This document shows, one piece after another, positions 28,107-35,079 of a DNA stretch of 40,732 nt. The notes under the pieces were generated by a model. It was not told the origin of the DNA. It ran no database searches and was given only the letters and a program-made list of their open reading frames with translations. The stretch is from contig NZ_JAJJBU010000034.1 in the NCBI RefSeq assembly GCF_020905375.1, positions 1 to 40,732 of the forward strand. The letters run 5' to 3'. Position 1 is the stretch's first letter; each line of letters begins with the position of its first letter. Source of the DNA: Arthrobacter cryoconiti (GTDB lineage: Bacteria > Actinomycetota > Actinomycetes > Actinomycetales > Micrococcaceae). The translations under genes and the position numbers were made by a program.

Positions 28107-28700
28107 TTAGTTGACCTGATTGATGATGGTCTCGGCGACCTCGCGCATGCTCAGGCGGCGGTCCATAGAGGTCTTCTGGATCCAGCGGAACGCTTCAGGC
28201 TCCGTCAGTCCCATCTTGGTGGTGAGCAGGCTCTTAGCGCGCTCTACGAGCTTGCGGGTGGCGAACTGCTCCTGGAGGTCGGAGACCTCGTTTTCGAGGA
28301 TCTTGATTTCCTCGTGGCGTGAGAGAGCGATCTCCAAGGCAGGAATGAGGTCCGCCGGGGTGAAGGGCTTGACGACGTAGGCCATGGCGCCGGCGTCGCG
28401 AGCGCGTTCCACGAGTTCCTTCTGGCTGAAGGCGGTTAGCAGGACTACGGGAGCGATGCGAGCCTTGACGATTTGTTCGGCAGCTGTGATTCCGTCCATG
28501 ACGGGCATTTTGACGTCCATCAGCACAAGGTCTGGCTTTAGCTCTTTGGCGAGCTGGACGGCCTTTTCACCGTTGTCCGCTTCGCCGACGACGTCGTAGC
28601 CTTCTCCGCGCAGGATCTCCATAATGTCCAAGCGGATTAGGGTCTCATCCTCAGCAACGATGACGCGGCGCGCTCGGGTTGATTCCGTTTGTTCAGACAC
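28107..28700 (-). CDS. pdtaR: ANTAR-domain response regulator (PdtaR-like)
   Basis: A two-component regulator that acts on RNA. The receiver domain (about 12-128) has phosphoacceptor Asp62 in DLVLMDVKMP, Thr89 and Lys111 in VVKPF. A coiled-coil linker (about 128-150) leads to a C-terminal ANTAR domain (about 150-191: LVERAKSLL, EAFRWIQKTSMDRRLSM, AETII), which in its family binds paired hairpins in mRNA leaders and prevents termination. The 197-aa start is the GTG at 28700, with AGGAG five bases upstream and the family N-terminus SEQTES; an ATG at 28739 is an alternative. The partner histidine kinase is not in the window. Confidence 0.93.
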   Translation of the reverse strand: MSEQTESTRARRVIVAEDETLIRLDIMEILRGEGYDVVGEADNGEKAVQLAKELKPDLVLMDVKMPVMDGITAAEQIVKARIAPVVLLTAFSQKELVERARDAGAMAYVVKPFTPADLIPALEIALSRHEEIKILENEVSDLQEQFATRKLVERAKSLLTTKMGLTEPEAFRWIQKTSMDRRLSMREVAETIINQVN

Positions 28701-28889
28701 GTGGGCTCCTTGAAAGCTGTATTTCAGTGGTATTTCCATGGAAAATCGAGGTATTCAACCGGTAGGAAAGCACCGGTTCTACGAAATAGCCTATCTGCAT
28801 GTAGAGTAGTTTCGCGCACTTGTTCAGAACAGAGTCCTGAATGAGGGCGTGATCTTTGCGACGTTGTGTATTCCGACAACGATGCTAAG

Positions 28890-28970
28890 GCCCGAGTGGC
28901 GGAATGGCAGACGCGCTGCACTCAAAATGCAGTATCGAGAGGTGTGTGGGTTCGAGTCCCACCTCGGGCA
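28890..28970 (+). tRNA. tRNA-Leu (anticodon CAA)
   Basis: The acceptor arms GCCCGAG (28890-28896) and CTCGGGC (28963-28969) pair perfectly. The anticodon stem CTGCA/TGCAG encloses CTCAAAA, giving anticodon CAA, which reads UUG. A long variable arm marks a class II (leucine) tRNA, and the T-loop GGTTCGAGTCC is canonical. CCA is not encoded. The 3' end is the insertion site of the island. Confidence 0.97.
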
Positions 28971-28971
28971 C
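28949..28971 (+). other. attL core (3' end of tRNA-Leu)
   Basis: The last 22 bases of the tRNA plus one base recur at 40247-40269 with two mismatches (positions 8 and 17 of the 23-bp core). Together with the integrase next door this marks the left end of an integrative element. Confidence 0.75.
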
Positions 28972-28981
28972 AGTATCATCG

Positions 28982-29011
28982 CAGGTCAGAGGCATAATTA
29001 CCTCTGACCTG
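28982..29011. repeat. 11-bp perfect inverted repeat beside attL
   Basis: Arms 28982-28992 and 29001-29011 pair perfectly around an 8-nt A+T-rich loop. It lies between the tRNA end and the integrase. It could terminate tRNA transcription (although no T-run follows) or bind the integrase or an excisionase. Confidence 0.7.
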
Positions 29012-29038
29012 TGGACAAAACCCGTCACGGTGTGGACA
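29010..29038 (+). repeat. Two TGTGGACA boxes, candidate integrase arm sites
   Basis: TGTGGACA occurs at 29010-29017 and 29031-29038, 21 bp apart, starting 39 bases after the att core. A matching pair of TGTTGACA boxes has the same offset and spacing beside the right att-like site. Confidence 0.5.
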
Positions 29039-29058
29039 CCGTTCCTAAAGTTATCCCT

Positions 29059-30189
29059 ATGGCCAGCATCAGACGGCGGGTGAAAAAGGACGGTTCCCCG
29101 TCCTTCACCGTGCGGTGGCGTGATCCAGTGACCCGGGTCGAGCAGGGACTCTCCTTCGGCACAGAGATCGAAGCCACCGTTCTCGAGCGCCTCTTGGATG
29201 CTAACGGCCAGTCCTTCACGATCTCCCAAGACGCCGTCAAAGCGCAACGTCAAAAAACCCGGACGGTCACCGACGTTGTTAAAGAACACCTTGAGCACCT
29301 GGTTCGTCCCTCGTCCGGGACGATACGGACGTATCAGCCCATGCTGGAGCACCACATCGCACCGTTGATCGGGACCATTGCCGTAGCTGACCTCGATGAG
29401 CGGCACCTGACGCACTGGGTGCGGGCCATGCAGGCCAAGGGTAGTAGCCCCAAGACGATCCACAACGTCCATGGCCTGATCTTTTCGGCGATAGAATTCG
29501 CCATCCGTGCCGGGTACCGGCCCGATAACCCGTGTCGCGGCATGCGCCTACCGGTGGGCGAGACGATCGGCGATGACGCCCAGTTCCTGACCCCGGATGA
29601 GTTCGCAGTTCTCCCGGACAAGATCCCATTGGGATACAAGGTGTTTGTGCAGTTTCTCGTCATGACCGGCACCCGCTTCGGTGAGGCCAATACCGTGACT
29701 ATCGACGACCTAGAACTGCCATCCCACCCGGCGACGGTGCAGATCACCAAGTCGTGGAAGCGGGACGGCAACAACGCCTACTATGTCGGGCCAACCAAAT
29801 CGCGCGCCGGAAGACGCACCGTCTCCCTGCCACCGGTTCAAGTGGAACAACTCACCCTGCTCATAGCGGGGCGGGGCGGAAGTGAGCTGGTATTTGTCTC
29901 GGAGTCGAGCGGACGGATCGTGCACAGCACCTTTTGGCAGAAAACTTGGGTACCGTCCGTGACAGCTGCCCACGACGCCGGCTTGGCGAAAACGCCCCGG
30001 ATCCACGACCTCAGACATACACACGCGTCCTGGCTCATGCAAGACCGCGTATCGCTCTTTACGATCTCCGGCCGACTCGGACACGCTTCCACACGCACCA
30101 CCGAGTCCATCTACGGTCACCTCATGCCACAAGCCCTCCAAGACGCCGCCGACGCCGTGCAACGATCCGCCACACTGTGGAAACAATAG
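29059..30189 (+). CDS. int: Tyrosine-family site-specific integrase
   Basis: Catalyses integration and excision at tRNA-Leu. An N-terminal arm-binding region (1-65) begins MASIRRRVKKDGSPSFTVRW; a SAM-like core-binding domain covers about 68-165; the catalytic domain has Arg206 (TGTRFGE), Lys247, His316 and Arg319 (HDLRHTHASWL), His342 (GRLGHAS) and nucleophile Tyr352 (ESIYGHL). All catalytic residues are intact. The frame is open from a GTG at 29011, inside the inverted repeat; the ATG at 29059 (376 aa) matches the usual N-terminus, but neither start has a clear ribosome-binding site. The gene points into the island, away from the tRNA. Confidence 0.95.
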   Translation: MASIRRRVKKDGSPSFTVRWRDPVTRVEQGLSFGTEIEATVLERLLDANGQSFTISQDAVKAQRQKTRTVTDVVKEHLEHLVRPSSGTIRTYQPMLEHHIAPLIGTIAVADLDERHLTHWVRAMQAKGSSPKTIHNVHGLIFSAIEFAIRAGYRPDNPCRGMRLPVGETIGDDAQFLTPDEFAVLPDKIPLGYKVFVQFLVMTGTRFGEANTVTIDDLELPSHPATVQITKSWKRDGNNAYYVGPTKSRAGRRTVSLPPVQVEQLTLLIAGRGGSELVFVSESSGRIVHSTFWQKTWVPSVTAAHDAGLAKTPRIHDLRHTHASWLMQDRVSLFTISGRLGHASTRTTESIYGHLMPQALQDAADAVQRSATLWKQ

Positions 30190-30832
30190 AGACTGATGTG
30201 TGTCAGGGATCTGAGGCGTTGATACGCGAGGGTCTGCCCAAACTTTCAACAAAACCTTGGGCAGACCCCAGCCGCCGTTAGGTCTACGCCCAGCCATATG
30301 GAGGTGCGTCTTGTTGCCGTGTCAGGCTATTGAAACGGATTGAGTGCATGTTTCATTATTGAGGCCATCCACTAGTTGGTAGCTTGCCGGGCCGTGGCCC
30401 CTGCCAGCAATTTTCGTCGGCTTGCTCGTGAGTATTGACCAGCGTGTTCAGCCGTGCCGCGGTCGACGGCCGGGATAAGGGGAACTCACAACCACGTCGA
30501 CGGCAGGTATCGAAAGACGGCGCTTGTCTCCGGGCATGGCTTGTGAAGCGATAGTGCCGCTGCGTTCGTGTCAGTGCGACTCGAACTACTGCCGTATCGC
30601 ACATTCGGGGGCGGAAGGATCCCCGCCAGTGCCCGTCTCCCTGTGTCTGAGATTCTGGCCGAGAGTCGGCGCTGTTACGGAATGTCACCGACGATCGCGT
30701 AAGGCAACACTGATAGTATTCTGTTCAAATTCATAAAAGGTATGCTGTATTTTCGAGCACTATTCGCCGAATTAGATTTGTTCTAAACCATAAGATTTGT
30801 TAATTTCAAGCCGTTTCCTAAGGAATCAGAGC
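30190..30832 (+). other. 643-bp intergenic region between integrase and STAND gene
   Basis: A 12-bp perfect inverted repeat (30230-30241 with 30257-30268) lies 40 bp behind the integrase; it may be a terminator lacking a T-run. The middle part holds only short open frames of unlikely composition. The last about 130 bases are A+T-rich and presumably contain the promoter of the STAND gene. I see no tRNA or recognisable gene here. Confidence 0.5.
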
Positions 30833-33160
30833 ATGTCTTCCCGAAATTCCCTCGCAATGGCGGTAGCAAGTCCAAACTTTGCCCTTCATACTCTCGGGTG
30901 GAGGGCCTTTCAAGACTTATGCCTCGTTGTCTTGCGTGAGGTCCTCGGGCAGACTGTGCAAGCGTTCGCGGATTCAAATGATGGTGGGCGGGATGGGGCG
31001 TTTGAGGGCACTTGGGATCCTGTGGGTGTTCCGAACAGTGCATTGACTGGCCATCTCGTAGCTCAGTGCAAGGCGACTACCAACTCCAGCGGTACTGTAT
31101 CGCTTTCAACGGTGAGTGACGAGATCGCTAAAGCCAAAATCCTAGTCAACAAGGGTCGATGCGACTCCTACGTCCTAATGACAAACGCAACAGTTTCGGC
31201 CGCATCTGCAGCGAAGATTGAAGACGCGCTCAAGGGTGTCGGCGTAAAACACGTTCTCATCTACGAGCGAAATAGTATTAATCTTGCAATAGCGACCAAC
31301 GGTCGATTGCGGCGGTTTGTTCCGAGAGTTTATGGATTGGGCGACTTGTCAACGATTCTTGACGAGAGGCGCTATGAGCAGTCTAAAGCGCTCATAGCGT
31401 CCATGGGACAAGACCTTTCTACGTTTGTTCCCACGGAATCTCACAGGCGGGCTGTGGAGGCAGTCGAGAAGCATGGTTTCGTAATGCTGCTGGGCGATCC
31501 GGCGTCGGGCAAGAGTGTCATTGCGTCTACTTTAGCGGCGGCTGCCATGCATGAATGGGATTGCCTTGTTCAGCGGCCAACGACGCCGGGCGGACTTGTG
31601 GAAGGCTGGAATCCAAATGAACCCGGTCAGTTCTTTTGGCTGGATGACGTGTTCGGGTCCCTTCGCTATGATCCATCCTTGGCGCAAAGTTGGGTTGCAA
31701 ACGCGGCACACATCAAAGCGGCCATCGAAGGCGGCGCAAAAGTCGTGCTGACTTCCCGAGGATACATATGGAATGAAGCGCGGAAAGTCCTCAAGACATA
31801 CATTTTCCCTATGATTTCAGAAAATCAAGTTGTGATTGATCTTGCCGAACTGACTGCCCTTGAAAAACAACGAATGCTTTACAATCATATTCGCCTAGGG
31901 AACCAGAGTAGGGATTTCAAGAAGGAACTTAGACCATTTTTGGCAGAGGTTGCGAATATGCCCTCTTTCAAGCCGGAGATTGCACGCCGGCTTGGGGCCA
32001 AGGAGTTTACAAGTGGCCTTTCACTATCCCGCTCATCTGTGAGTCACTTTTTCACGCACAATGAAGAATTTACAGTGGCGGTTCTTGAACAGCTCGATGA
32101 TCACTATAAAGCGGCGCTGTCTCTCGTCTATATGAGCGTGGACGGGCTGCAGTCACCGGTTGCACAGAGCGGAATTGCCGAGTCCACTTTGCATGGTCTG
32201 GGTAGCGATCTCGGGCACGTGACGCAAGCTCTGAACGCCATGGACGGCTCATTCGTGCGGCTTGTCGACAACGAGAATGCGCGGCACTGGCATTTCTGGC
32301 ACCCGACCTTGCGCGAAGGTTTTGCTGGTTTGATTTCAAGTAATCCAGAGCTGTTGGGAGTTTTTGTCGCCGGTCTCCGACCATCAAACATCGTAGAGCG
32401 TCTGAACTGCGGTGGTGAAAAGCACAAAACGGGCTATGGCAAAGTGGTTTCAGTCCCCAGCTCTCTGTATCCCCAAGTAGTGGATCGACTCGTTGGCTTT
32501 ACACCAGAGATGGACCATGAGGTTTCGATGGATATTCAGGGACGTCGGTATGCAGATTTCCTCTTGAGTAGTACCTCTGACGAGTTCCTAAGCATGATGG
32601 TAGCTGCGGATCCGCTACTGGCCAATCGGTTGCTGCCCATTGATGAGCGCTTCGACTCCTCTCCAGTTGTCCGACTCTGCGCCCGTATGCATGGCATGGG
32701 GCTGTTGAACGAAGCCGCCCGTTTATGGATAGTTGGCCAGTCACTAGCAAGAGCCGCAGACGTTCCGGACGACAGCTGGGTCCATCACACCGTGCTAGAT
32801 CTTCACACCGAGGATGAGCGTGCCGAAATCGAGCGACGTGTCAGCGCGGAATTGGGTCCAAATGCCAATGAAGTGATTTCTTCATGGGACAGCCGCTGGG
32901 ATTCGTCGGACGATCCGGAATCCTATTTTCTACCTCTGATTGAATGCTTCGACAACTATGCGGACTACTTTGAAGAGGTCGGGCTTTCGACTATTGGCGA
33001 AACCTTTCGGGAGGCTTCTGCCGACGCTGAGGAGGTAAAAGATTGGGCACGTGAGAACTACGATCCAGCAGGTCAGGACGACTGGGACGATGATGATCGC
33101 GGCATTTCACCCGCTCAGGATTACAGTGGGCGGGATGTTTTCGACGACGTCCACCGATGA
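30833..33160 (+). CDS. Mrr-like nuclease fused to STAND-type NTPase (nSTAND3/Avs-like), candidate defence protein
   Basis: The 775-aa protein has three parts. Residues 20-160 form a restriction-endonuclease-like domain: LGWRAFQDLC, the acidic GGRDGAFEG (Asp54) and AQCK (Gln78, Lys80), the Mrr-type D...QxK pattern. Residues 195-390 are a P-loop NTPase: Walker A GDPASGKS (221-228), Walker B FFWLDD (267-272) and a sensor-like VVLTSRG (304-310). The remaining 380 residues are predicted helical and carry no motif I recognise, the usual place of a sensor; the tail is very acidic. AAGGA eight bases upstream supports the ATG at 30833. Related STAND proteins detect phage proteins and then unleash the nuclease; that activity is inferred here from architecture and island context. 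Confidence 0.85.
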   Translation: MSSRNSLAMAVASPNFALHTLGWRAFQDLCLVVLREVLGQTVQAFADSNDGGRDGAFEGTWDPVGVPNSALTGHLVAQCKATTNSSGTVSLSTVSDEIAKAKILVNKGRCDSYVLMTNATVSAASAAKIEDALKGVGVKHVLIYERNSINLAIATNGRLRRFVPRVYGLGDLSTILDERRYEQSKALIASMGQDLSTFVPTESHRRAVEAVEKHGFVMLLGDPASGKSVIASTLAAAAMHEWDCLVQRPTTPGGLVEGWNPNEPGQFFWLDDVFGSLRYDPSLAQSWVANAAHIKAAIEGGAKVVLTSRGYIWNEARKVLKTYIFPMISENQVVIDLAELTALEKQRMLYNHIRLGNQSRDFKKELRPFLAEVANMPSFKPEIARRLGAKEFTSGLSLSRSSVSHFFTHNEEFTVAVLEQLDDHYKAALSLVYMSVDGLQSPVAQSGIAESTLHGLGSDLGHVTQALNAMDGSFVRLVDNENARHWHFWHPTLREGFAGLISSNPELLGVFVAGLRPSNIVERLNCGGEKHKTGYGKVVSVPSSLYPQVVDRLVGFTPEMDHEVSMDIQGRRYADFLLSSTSDEFLSMMVAADPLLANRLLPIDERFDSSPVVRLCARMHGMGLLNEAARLWIVGQSLARAADVPDDSWVHHTVLDLHTEDERAEIERRVSAELGPNANEVISSWDSRWDSSDDPESYFLPLIECFDNYADYFEEVGLSTIGETFREASADAEEVKDWARENYDPAGQDDWDDDDRGISPAQDYSGRDVFDDVHR

Positions 33161-33341
33161 CGCTGACGGGTCAGGGTGGGGTCAAAAACGCATTCTTAGA
33201 GTGCCATCTAGATTGCCAATCAGGCCCGGGACTCTGTCCCTTGTCGTTACTCGCCGCTACAAAAAGGTTTTTGGTTTGCGAAAAGACGGCAGCCCCCGCC
33301 GCCGAACATCAACCCTGATATGGACCGAGACTCTCCCGCAG

Positions 33342-33503
33342 TCATCGACGTTTGATTCCCTTAGGCTGTTGGACCAGCTTGTCAGCTCGCTCCCGCGCAT
33401 CTTTGAGCATCGCGACGTCAGGCTTGGCCATCAACTCAACAGCTAGCTCCAACGGAAAGTGCAAATGTGTGCGTTCGCGCACGAGCGCGGAGGGATCGAC
33501 TAC
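33342..33503 (-). pseudogene. 53-codon open tail behind the gene at 33500, possible frameshifted C-terminus
   Basis: Directly after the stop of the upstream minus-strand gene, another frame runs open for 53 codons: VVDPSALVRERTHLHFPLEL and onward into a charged amphipathic helix (AKPDVAMLKDARERADKL), ending at 33342. It has no credible start of its own. A single extra base in the five-G run (five C on the plus strand, 33503-33507) would join it to the upstream frame. It could be a frameshifted C-terminus, an overlapping product, or chance. Confidence 0.4.
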
Positions 33504-34324
33504 CCCCGGTCGCTAACAGCAGCCTCTGCCAACTTCGCGAAGCCAAAGTAGAAGTGGGAGAGTCCAATTTGAATGTCATGAAACTTTAGCTCACGAAGTT
33601 TGGCATATACAGGATATTGGAGAATAGCCGCGTGCTCCTCGCGCTTATTGCCCCAGTGAATGTATTCCCCATACTGAAACATCGAAATTAGCTCGCTCGG
33701 CGTGTGGGTGTTCTCGGGAAGTGGCACCTCGAATCCTGGCCGCTCCGCTTGCAGCACCTTCATCTGGACGATTTCCATGAGGGAGAACTGCAAAAGCTTG
33801 GCGCGAGCGCGAGACCACTGTCGGATGTAGTCAAGACCGGGGGATCGGACGGCGTCGTCTTCCCGCTTGAGCCTGGACGCTAAGATGCTCTTCACAACTT
33901 CGTAGCTAGCTTCATCCTTGGAATGGAGCTGGCGGAAGAGGGTTGCATAGCCCCTCAGAATCTCTTTTGGTGGCATGGTGTAGTCCAAGCTCACGGGCTT
34001 GCCTTCGGCCTTGCTGAGGCGTTGAATTCGATCACTTCCCAGGAGGGTGTACGTGGCTAGTTCTTGACACGACAGGACGTATCTCGCGATCGCATTGCGA
34101 TCTGCGTCCTTCAGGGGAAGCGTCAGCGCCGGAAAATGGTTCGGATCCGGAAGACCAAACGCATATCCAAGTTGTCTCCAGTAGTTTTCAAACTCCGATG
34201 GCTCAATGGCGAGCTCCATATAGCGCGGCGGAAACCGCAGACGCAACTCAGCTTCGTCCGGCCATATGATCTCCGCCGTAGTTGTTCCATTTGGGTGCAC
34301 GTTCCTAGGGCGCTCTGAATTCAC
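33500..34324 (-). CDS. Uncharacterised soluble protein, second gene of a minus-strand pair
   Basis: I do not recognise this family. From the GTG at 34324 the product has 274 aa, without signal peptide or membrane helix, and is rich in charged and aromatic residues. Notable segments are RFPPRYMELAIEPSEFENYW, a helix pair with KLLQFSLMEIVQMKVL, and QYGEYIHWGNKREEH near the C-terminus, whose His/Trp/Arg cluster could be functional. GGAAGGAAG lies eight bases upstream of the GTG, and the GTG overlaps the stop of the lipoprotein-like frame (GTGA), implying coupled translation. The frame is open further to a TTG at 34396. It is convergent with the STAND gene. See the adjacent open tail for a possible frameshift. 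Confidence 0.7.
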   Translation of the reverse strand: MNSERPRNVHPNGTTTAEIIWPDEAELRLRFPPRYMELAIEPSEFENYWRQLGYAFGLPDPNHFPALTLPLKDADRNAIARYVLSCQELATYTLLGSDRIQRLSKAEGKPVSLDYTMPPKEILRGYATLFRQLHSKDEASYEVVKSILASRLKREDDAVRSPGLDYIRQWSRARAKLLQFSLMEIVQMKVLQAERPGFEVPLPENTHTPSELISMFQYGEYIHWGNKREEHAAILQYPVYAKLRELKFHDIQIGLSHFYFGFAKLAEAAVSDRG

Positions 34325-34701
34325 GGCCGGTACTTCCTTCCGTCCATATGTATTGCGTAGGTAGCATCGGTAAGTGTCCTGCTCGGTATGAGGCAATAGC
34401 CAGTGGTGGGGCCTGAAATTCCTTGGTTAGGGGAGTCCGGCGGCATCCCAGTCCCCTTGTCGACCTTGTTTCGCCTGCTGGTAAGTATGTCGGCAGCGCC
34501 AGCGAATTGCTGGGCGGGCGTCAAGACATTCAGCCAGTCCGAGCATGTGGTCTTCGAGTAGGCCTTCGTCCAGGTCTGCGCGTACTTGTCGACGGTCGGT
34601 GCCGCACTCGGGCTCTTGCTCGCCGGTGTATCGGCTCTCCCGCTGCAAGCGGTTAGAACGAGGGACGACAGTGCCAGCGGCTCGAGTAGCTTCTTGATGA
34701 T
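34321..34701 (-). CDS. Small lipoprotein-like reading frame without canonical start codon
   Basis: Read from the codon ATC at 34701, this frame gives 126 residues that look exactly like a prelipoprotein: two lysines (KK at 3-4), a hydrophobic stretch, lipobox LTAC with Cys19, then a Ser/Ala/Pro-rich linker and a compact domain with two more cysteines (TTCSDWLNVLTPAQQF; GYCLIP). No ATG, GTG or TTG precedes the lipobox in frame. A seven-G run (34704-34710 on the plus strand as C) lies just upstream; one additional G would place a TTG in frame. It may use ATC, be frameshifted, or carry a sequence error. Its stop overlaps the next gene's GTG. Confidence 0.6.
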   Translation of the reverse strand: MIKKLLEPLALSSLVLTACSGRADTPASKSPSAAPTVDKYAQTWTKAYSKTTCSDWLNVLTPAQQFAGAADILTSRRNKVDKGTGMPPDSPNQGISGPTTGYCLIPSRTLTDATYAIHMDGRKYRP

Positions 34702-34784
34702 TTCCCCCCCAAAAGAATGAAAATAGACAATAGCCGGATCTTATCCCGACCTACGTCCGCTAATGAGCATTGGCCAAAAAAATG

Positions 34785-34839
34785 CAAAAAAGCCCCTCTC
34801 GCGGCCTAGGGCATAATGTCTCGGCTGTGAGAAGGGCTT
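34785..34839 (-). terminator. Rho-independent terminator, minus strand
   Basis: AAGCCCCTCTC (34790-34800) pairs with GAGAAGGGCTT (34829-34839) with one mismatch; on the minus strand the hairpin is followed by a T-run (34785-34791 as A). It ends transcription of the short minus-strand frame ending at 34863. Confidence 0.75.
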
Positions 34840-34862
34840 CTTGCTCGGGGCGGGGAGGGCGA

Positions 34863-35000
34863 TTAGCCCCGGTCGTCAGCGGCAGCCTCAATGCCGTAGG
34901 GGTCGTATGCCTCTGTTTCAGCGTCCTGGTCTTGCTTCTTGATTGGTGAGGTCGGTGTGGATCGGGCGGTCAGCGTCCTAACATTTCCTGCCAAACGTGT
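34863..35000 (-). pseudogene. C-terminal gene remnant or very small gene
   Basis: The last about 45 codons of this frame read like a real C-terminus (TSPIKKQDQDAETEAYDPYG, then IEAAADDRG and stop) and are followed 24 bp later by a good terminator. Upstream of codon about -45 the composition is no longer protein-like and no good start exists, although the frame stays open to 35081. I regard it as the end of a truncated gene. Its final residues EAAADDRG echo EAAVSDRG at the end of the gene at 33500. Confidence 0.4.
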
Positions 35001-35079
35001 GTATTTGGCTGGCCTTTGCCAATGAAGGGCTATTCTTATATCAGAAATATTAAATCCAAGTAGATGGGGCTGCGTGACC

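Noticed and set aside
30356-30688. Minus-strand 110-codon open frame between integrase and STAND gene
   Set aside because: Composition rich in Arg/Ser/His/Pro, no start signal and no recognisable motif; typical spurious frame in GC-rich DNA.
33051-33446. Plus-strand 131-codon open frame overlapping the end of the STAND gene
   Set aside because: Its first third is antiframe to the STAND C-terminus, it has no ribosome-binding site, and the rest is basic, low-quality sequence; the opposite strand is more protein-like there.
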